Shown here in pieces: positions 58,200 to 64,000 of a stretch of DNA of 64,000 bases (positions within the stretch are counted from its first letter, which is position 1; the number at the start of each line of letters is the position of its first letter). The stretch comes from Homarus americanus (lineage: Eukaryota; Arthropoda; Malacostraca; Decapoda; Nephropidae): positions 232,001 to 296,000 of the forward strand of contig NW_024727881.1 of the NCBI RefSeq assembly GCF_018991925.1, written 5' to 3'. Under the pieces are notes generated by a model. The model had not been told where the DNA came from. It saw nothing but the letters and a program-made list of their open reading frames with translations, and did not search any database. The position numbers and the translations under genes are program-made.

Positions 58200-58700
58200 C
58201 TCTACCTTTTCCTCTTCTTCCCCCTCTTTCTCTTACTCTACCTCTTCCTCTTTCTCTTCCTCCTCCTCCTTTTACTCCTCCTTTTCTTCTTCTTCCTCTT
58301 CCCTCTCTTCCAGGGGAGTAAATAGCAGCGAAATGAAGGAAAATGGAAAAGTGAAGTGGAACGTAAACAATGTAAATGAGGAAAAGGGAGAGAAATGTAA
58401 GAAAAAATGATGGAAGAGAAGAGGAAAGGAGAAAAAGGGAGGGAACACAGGGGGAAGGAAAAAGGGAAGGAAGAGAAAATAGAGACCAGAGCAGGGAAGG
58501 AGATAATGGAGGGAACAAAAGAGGGAAAGAGAAGAAATAAAAGAGAGAGAGAAGAGGGCAGAAAAGGGAAGTAAGAGAAGAGGGAGGAAGATAAAGAAGG
58601 GAACAGAAGAGGGAAGGAGATAAAGGAGGGAACAAAAGAGGGAAGGAGAAGAAATATAAGAGGGAAGAGGGGAGGGGGCAGAAAAAGACCCATGCGATTC
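58200..58700. repeat. Polypyrimidine then polypurine block
   Basis: C/T-rich (58200-58315) switches to G/A-rich (58335-58690). The latter has GAGGGAACAAAAGAGGGAAG units about 28-60 bp apart. Confidence 0.8.
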
Positions 58701-58769
58701 TAAGATTGACTTCACTCGCCCTAAAACCAATCACAAGAAGCTATCATAAGTTGAGAAACAGAGGGCATT

Positions 58770-58869
58770 CACCTCACCTCACCTCACCTCACCTCACCTC
58801 ACCTCACCTCACCTCACCTCACCTCTCCTCCTCCTAATAATACTTGTCTTCCTCCTCTTCCTCCTCCTC

Positions 58870-58902
<33 letters not shown>

Positions 58903-58935
58903 GTCCTCCTCCTCCTCCTCCTCCTCTTCCGCCTC
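58770..58935. repeat. (CTCAC)n, (CTA)n and (CTC)n
   Basis: About 11 CTCAC pentamers (58770-58825), then CTC, CTA and CTC trinucleotide runs. Confidence 0.95.
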
Positions 58936-59254
58936 CTCCCCTTCTTCCTCCGCCTCCTTCTTCTTCTTTTCCAGATAAAAAACAAAGAAAGTTTAAAAGA
59001 TAACAGGAAGAAGGAAGAGGAAAAAAAAAACAGGAAAAGAGAGAACACAGCTAAACCAAGGGCTACATGGGGGGAAGACTTAAGCACCCTGACCTAACCT
59101 AACGTAAATCACGCAACCTACGATTTCTTCTTCAGCTGGTCAATAGGTCCCTTACCCACCACCTAGAGATACGGCAAACAAGACCCTGTTGATGTTTTAC
59201 CCTCCTCCTCCTGGCAACTAATCACAGACTATGCCAGTCTCTTAGGAGGAGGAA
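58936..59254. other. Mixed unique sequence
   Basis: CCTAACCTAACG at 59092 is a trace of the telomere motif. No gene is seen. Confidence 0.6.
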
Positions 59255-59355
59255 GATGGGGAGGAGGAAGAGAAGAAGGAGGAGGAGGAGGAGGAGGAGG
59301 AGGAGGAGGAGGAGGAGGAGGAGGAGGAGGAGGAGGAGGAGAAAGAGGAGGACGA
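59255..59355. repeat. (GGA)n microsatellite
   Basis: A core of about 23 GGA units (59273-59342). Confidence 0.95.
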
Positions 59356-59624
59356 TGACCGTGGACACCCCTCCTCTTTCAGTGCTTAATGGTAGGAGGA
59401 GAAAGGGGGGAATCTTCCTGAAAAAACAAAGTTGTATCAAGACTTTTAACTAATCACAGGGCGTTAAGACAACCCCAGCAGGAGGAGGAGGTTGCCGGGG
59501 TGGTTCGCGTCTGAGCAGCACGTAGGTAGGAGTTAAGCCTCCCACTGATTGCTCCCTGCTAATGAGGTCAAGTGCCCCCCGGGACCTGGCTTCTGGGCTG
59601 TTGCACCGTGTTGCTCACTCTGTT

Positions 59625-59695
59625 TAAGGATCCTCCTAGGTCTCGTGTTGCACGGGCTGGCCTCTCTCTTTAAAGTCTCGTGTTGCAGGGGCTGG

Positions 59696-59750
<55 letters not shown>

Positions 59751-59835
59751 AAAGGTCTCGTGTTGCATAGCTCTCTGTCTCTCTTTAAGGGTCTTCCTAA
59801 GGTCTCGTGATGCACGGGGTGATCTCTCTCTTTCT
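59625..59835. repeat. GGTCTCGTGTTGCACGGGCT repeat interrupted by (TC)n
   Basis: Four copies of GTCTCGTGTTGCA alternate with CTCTCTTTAAAG. One spacer has grown into a 43-bp (TC)n tract (59701-59743). Confidence 0.8.
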
Positions 59836-59968
59836 TTAGTGTTGTTCTCTCTCTTTCTCTCTCTCTCTTTGTCTTTAAAGATAGCAACGTATTCTCTATT
59901 ATTAAACGTAACGTTGCTCTCTCTCTCTCTCTCTCTCGTTGCTGTATTGCTCAGTCTCTTAAGGAATA

Positions 59969-60156
59969 CATGTGGTCTTATCTCTCTTTAAGGTGGTTAT
60001 CTTCCTCTTTCTCCTCAAAGGAGTCTCGTGAACCACAACCTCTCCTCACTATGTCTTCCCGACATGTGGTCTTATCTCTCTTTAAGGTGGTTATCTTCCT
60101 CTTTCTCCTCAAAGGAGTCTCGTGAACCACAACCTCTCCTCACTATGTCTTCCCGA
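59969..60156. repeat. 94-bp exact tandem duplication
   Basis: 59969-60062 and 60063-60156 appear identical; each begins CATGTGGTCTTATCTCTC and ends TCTTCCCGA. This is either a recent duplication or an assembly artefact. Confidence 0.9.
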
Positions 60157-60290
60157 GGTCCTCCCGTCTCTTTCGTGGTCACAGTCTGTTTTCTTTTTTC
60201 TTCTTTCTCCTCCGTCTCGACTTGAGCTTTTATTGTTTTGACCCAATGATCATTTTACGCGGGTTTCATTTGTTTTAGTTTGGTTACCTT

Positions 60291-60400
60291 TTGTTTTGGT
60301 TCGATCGTCTTTTTGTTTTGGTTCGATCGTCTTCTGTTTTGATTCGATCGTCTTCTGTTTTGATTCGATCGTCTTCTGTTTTAGTTCGATTTTCATTTGT
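60291..60400. repeat. 21-bp repeat (GTTTTGATTCGATCGTCTTC)
   Basis: Four to five units contain the palindrome CGATCG. Decayed GATCG/CGTCATTTG copies continue to about 60840. Confidence 0.9.
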
Positions 60401-60585
60401 TTTCATTTATTCGTCACTTGTTTTCGTCTGGTCGTTATTTGTAACATCTATGGCAGGAAATAATTTGTTTTCCACAGTCGTCAGGACAATGATTTATCTA
60501 GACCGCCATTTCAGCTATTTCTACTGTCATTTCCCCTTTCAGTTTTACCATCATTTTTATGAAGTATATTCGGTTGTCATTTAAA

Positions 60586-60587
<2 letters not shown>

Positions 60588-60627
<40 letters not shown>
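60588..60627. repeat. (CA)n microsatellite
   Basis: CA run ending in CGCGCG. Confidence 0.95.
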
Positions 60628-60629
<2 letters not shown>

Positions 60630-61382
60630 GCGGTCATTTGTTCCAACAATAGTCAGTCTTTACGTAGTTTTTTTTTTTACTTTATATCGTTTATCATTTT
60701 TGATCGTATGTCATTTGTCTTTTTTGGTAAGCTCTCAGTCTTTTAATCGTATTTGATCGTTTCTTGTTTTTCTATAATGCTACTTTTATTTTAGATCGTC
60801 ATTTGTTTTCTTCTATCGTCACTTGCGTCATATCGTTTATTACTCTTTGATCCATTCACCAACCCTCCCTAATCTCACACAGCAAATATATACTACATTC
60901 TGATCCTTTAAATGGGCAAATAAAAGGCACAGAAATGAGTGGGATCTCAAACAGACCTTGGTAAAGAATTATAAAGTTGAATGAGTTTCTCTCCTCTATA
61001 CAGCTTCAAATACGACAGCCTTACGTAAGTCCTCAAGAACATAAACACTCGGGAACAATAGACTTTTGAAACACTCAACGGAGACCAGATTCACACACAC
61101 AAAAAAACAATATTTATTTAAGATATTCTAAAGAAGACATAATATTTCCTTAGAATATTTTGAAGGAATACATTTTTTTTAGAGTAACGAGTATTTGAAA
61201 ACATCTATAAAATATAATTAATGGGAGAAGACTCTAATACTGAGACAAAATTTGACATTTATATTTCGATTACTTTGTATACCTGTAGTGAAAGTTTTAA
61301 TAATATTTCTCTGAGCAATAGACTTTCGAAACCAGTGGTTGAATGTGGGTGCGCCAAATCCGTAGACTTGCTAGTGCCAGTG

Positions 61383-61385
<3 letters not shown>
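60628..61385. other. AT-rich unique sequence
   Basis: Decayed GATCG/CATTTGTT units to 60840, then unique DNA. No gene is seen. Confidence 0.6.
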
Positions 61386-61472
<87 letters not shown>

Positions 61473-61482
61473 TATATATAGT
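61386..61482. repeat. (GA)n then (TA)n
   Basis: A pure GA run of about 42 units and five TA. Confidence 0.95.
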
Positions 61483-61546
61483 TACCAAGACCCCCTCAAA
61501 CAGACAGCCAGCTTGTCCCACCTCCCTTTCACTGCTCTCGCCTCAG

Positions 61547-61629
61547 AACGACCTGGTAGTAGGGAGTGCCGGCCACCTAGATGGATGTCCGTGTGGCCGC
61601 CTCTCCCTGATTGGCCGCCATCTAGCCAG
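61547..61629 (+). CDS. Possible 83-bp internal exon
   Basis: A good acceptor (CTTTCACTGCTCTCGCCTCAG) ends at 61546. The frame from 61547 reads NDLVVGSAGHLDGCPCGRLS and stays open to CCAG|GTCATT at 61629/61630, a weak but valid donor. The same segment holds GATTGGCCGCCATCT, which also resembles CCAAT and YY1-type promoter sites. No homology is recognised. Confidence 0.15.
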
Positions 61630-61679
61630 GTCATTATGCTACCACGACCCTCAGCCCTTCTTCTGCGGTGATGGTGACT

Positions 61680-62520
61680 GTCTTCCCTCCTTCCCCCCCT
61701 CCCTCCCCCCTCCCCCTCCCCATATCCTCCCTCACTCCTTCCTCCCCTTTATCTTTCATCTCTTCATTCATCCCGTCCTCTTGTGTCCCATCTTCCTTTC
61801 ATTTATTTTCCATCGTTATTGTTCCTTCTCTCTACTTGTCCATTAAATATTTGAGTTTGTCTTCTCCATCTTTCTCTTTTACCTTTCCATCTATCTTCTG
61901 ACTCCTTCTTTCTTTTAACCTTTACGTCATTATTCTTCCTTCACGTCTCTTAGTCTCCTCCATCTATCTATTTGTTCTCGTAGCTCCTCTCTTTATCTCC
62001 ATCACATTAAGGAGATTGTCTTCATTCTCTTGTTATATTGACGTTGTATTTTCAAAGCTTTCTCTTCACTTTCTCTTTAATCTTTCTCTTCTACTCCCCT
62101 TTCTTTAATCTTTCTCTTCTACTCCCCTTTCTTTAATCTTTCTCTTCTACTCCCCTTTCTTTAATCTTTCTCTTCTACTCCCCTTCTCTTAATCTTTCTC
62201 TTCCACCTCTTTCTTTTCTACTCCCTTCTCTTTAAACTTCCCTCTTATCTCTTTCTCATTAAAACTCTTGCTTTAATTCTCTCTCTCTGTCTCCTTTTCT
62301 CTTCCTCTTCTTCTATTTCCTCCATCTTCTTTTCCCCGCCTTCTACCTCCTACATTTTATTTCTCTCCTCCTCTTCCTCCTTCTTTATGTCCCTTACTCT
62401 ATCTTTCATTTCCTCTTCCCCCTCTTCTGTCTCCTTCACCCTCTCTTCCTTGCCCCATTTCTTTTCTCACTAATTTTCTTTTCCTTTTACGTCTATCCCA
62501 AGCCTCTTTTCCTCCTCTTC
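61680..62520. repeat. Polypyrimidine region
   Basis: C/T-rich with CTTCC, TCTCC and TTTCTC motifs; contains the 28-bp repeat at 62.1 kb. Confidence 0.8.
62073..62195. repeat. 28-bp pyrimidine repeat, about four copies
   Basis: TTCTTTAATCTTTCTCTTCT plus ACTCCCCT repeats at 62101, 62129 and 62157 with partial copies on both sides. Confidence 0.9.
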
Positions 62521-62534
62521 TCTAGCTCCCTCGT

Positions 62535-62995
62535 GGTGGAAGGGGGGGGGAGGGGGTTGTGGGAGGGGGAGGATAGGAGAGGAAGGGGGTGGTGGAGGAG
62601 GAAGGAAGGTATAGGTCAGGGGGGAAGGAGGTACATAATATAGCACAGCCTTAAGACCCACAATTGATTATCGATGAACTACAGCCACTAGACGTGTTCA
62701 CAACGCGTCTATAACCTGTTTTTAACGTGTTTTTCGGGAGGCTGTTTGAACCGTGGGGAGGAAAGGGTGTGCGGGGGAGAGTAGATGGGGAGAGGGAAGG
62801 TGTGCGGGGTGAAGGGAAGGCAAGGTTGGGTCGGATGAGGGGAAGAGGGAGCGGAGGAGAGGGAAGGAAGAGAGGGAAGGAGGAGGAGAGGGAAGGAGGA
62901 GAGAAGGGTGGGAACAGCGAAGGTGGGGAGGAGGGGAGACTTGGAGGTGTGGGAGGATAAAGTGGAGGTGGTGGGGAGAGGTGTGGGGGGAAGAA
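62535..62995. repeat. Polypurine region
   Basis: G/A-rich in two blocks (62535-62630 and 62750-62995), the strand opposite to the preceding region. Confidence 0.8.
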
Positions 62996-63154
62996 ACTCA
63001 AGCACAGAAAATTTTGCTGGTCTTGCACTTTTTGGGAATTGTTTCAAGTTATTCTGAGTAGAATAATATAAAAAAAAAAAAAAAAATACAGACCTCAACA
63101 TGAGTACTGGTAACTGTCTCTCAGAGTGTTAGGAATATTTTATATTTTCTTTTC

Positions 63155-63175
63155 ACTCTCTCTCTCTCTCTCTCT

Positions 63176-63218
<43 letters not shown>
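63155..63218. repeat. (TC)n microsatellite
   Basis: TC run with a TTCTTC interruption. Confidence 0.95.
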
Positions 63219-63221
<3 letters not shown>

Positions 63222-63504
63222 TTCTTTCATACATTAATTCTCTTTCATTTCTTTTCTGTTCCTCTCTCAGTTTACTACTCCTCCACAAACTTGTTCACAA
63301 CATGTTCCGGCGTGTAGGACAAGATACCAACACGTTCACGACATGTTTGATTCAGTTTTGCCCTTTGGTGAGTACAATGTATTCATGTGTCGGCTTATAT
63401 ATTCGGTTTTTTTATAATCTTTTTTAATCCTATAAATTTGAGTGTGAAGACAATGGGTGGAAGAAGAGGTTAACAGGGTTTTCTCTGTACACTTTCTTCT
63501 TCAG

Positions 63505-63509
<5 letters not shown>

Positions 63510-63569
<60 letters not shown>
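63510..63569. repeat. (GA)n microsatellite
   Basis: A pure run of 30 units. Confidence 0.95.
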
Positions 63570-63571
<2 letters not shown>

Positions 63572-63593
63572 AACACACCACTAACTCAGCATA

Positions 63594-63668
63594 TACATTG
63601 GGGGATCGAACCTGCGGCCTGGTGATGTAAATACGACCCAACCTGGTAGTAGCCTCCAGATAAAAAAA
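63594..63668 (-). mobile_element. Possible SINE or tRNA-related head fragment
   Basis: The minus strand has CAGGTTCGATCCCCC, a B-box-like block, with GGCTACTACCAGGTTGGG upstream in the A-box position. No SINE body or convincing cloverleaf is visible, and the fragment sits between a (GA)n tract and an A-rich stretch. Confidence 0.35.
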
Positions 63669-64000
63669 TACAATGAAAAAAAAAAATAAAAAAAATAAAA
63701 AATACATTAAATAAACAATAAAAAAAATAACGAATAAATGAACAGAAAAATAAATCAATCAACAGGGATGAATAAACACAAAAAAATGAATTAATCACTA
63801 TGTAAAAAAAACAATGTTAATGAATAATATGTATAATTAAATGATTGGTAAAAAAAAATGTCTCTTTCAGTGAATACAACAAAGCAAGACTAACAGTAGA
63901 GCGAGTCACTGACCGACTGATCCACTGAGAGAATTTTCCCACGCCCACCTGAACAACACGTCACAATATTTAATTCATCTACCTGTCCGTCAACACCTGA

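Larger units (their letters stand above)
63219..64000. other. AT-rich window end
   Basis: A-rich 63660-63860 (AAAAAATAA); no gene reaches the window edge. Confidence 0.6.

Noticed and set aside
58111..58734. 207-codon minus-strand frame rich in Phe, Leu, Ser and Pro
   Set aside because: It is the complement of a polypurine tract; three frames are open in parallel.

Overview
This window is eukaryotic intergenic or intronic DNA, most likely from an arthropod and probably a decapod crustacean. Four things point that way: interstitial blocks of the arthropod telomere motif TTAGG/CCTAA; an extreme density of simple repeats of every common type ((CA)n, (GA)n, (AAT)n, (TCTG)n, (CTCAC)n), often 50-170 bp long; 5'-truncated LINEs with (ATT)n tails; and small tRNA-derived SINEs. 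The species assignment is inference. There is no bacterial or viral gene organisation, no CRISPR array, no rRNA and no convincing functional tRNA. Almost every long open frame here is a translated repeat (His-Thr, Cys-Val, Ser-Leu, Arg-Glu, Tyr, Leu or Ile runs).

The only recognisable protein-coding sequence is the reverse transcriptase and C-terminal part of a LINE of the Jockey/CR1 broad group at about 32.36-33.57 kb. It is 5'-truncated and carries one frameshift. Its 3' UTR ends in a small hairpin, an AATAAA signal and an (ATT)n tail, and the insertion has (CA)n on both sides. Two more copies of the same 3' end lie at about 14.05-14.26 kb (+) and 9.23-9.41 kb (-). The minus-strand copy keeps the last codons of the same protein and is also cut exactly at a (CA)n tract, which suggests a bias for insertion at CA microsatellites. 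Three related tRNA-derived SINE pieces lie at about 26.4, 27.2 and 29.4 kb, with a possible fourth fragment at 63.6 kb.

Layout: 0-5 kb is AT-rich DNA with alternating polypurine and polypyrimidine blocks. 5.4-6.4 kb holds three adjacent satellites, two of which look like amplified DNA-transposon ends. 7-12 kb is microsatellite-dense with a 22-bp minisatellite. 13.7-14.03 kb is an exact 80-bp array with two CACGTG boxes per unit. 15-17 kb holds 13-bp and 19-bp arrays. 20.8-24.7 kb is a long pyrimidine-rich stretch. 24.9-25.7 kb is a GC/CpG-rich island with a possible exon. 26.5-28 kb is a decayed satellite broken by SINEs and nuclear-receptor half-site clusters. 28.7-28.9 kb is a 31-bp array of inverted CCAAT and TATAAA. 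30-31 kb and 35.9-39.3 kb hold further minisatellites. 46.3-47 kb is a 22-bp array with a 176-bp higher-order repeat, related to the array at 37.5 kb. 52.17-52.23 kb looks like a CRE/TATA core promoter. 53-64 kb holds telomere-like repeats, a decayed tandem repeat, more microsatellites and several weak exon candidates.

No gene system or operon can be assembled from this window. Its biology is repeat biology: LINE, SINE and transposon-end amplification, higher-order minisatellites and strand-asymmetric tracts. Host genes, if any, are present only as isolated exon-like or promoter-like fragments that need transcript evidence.
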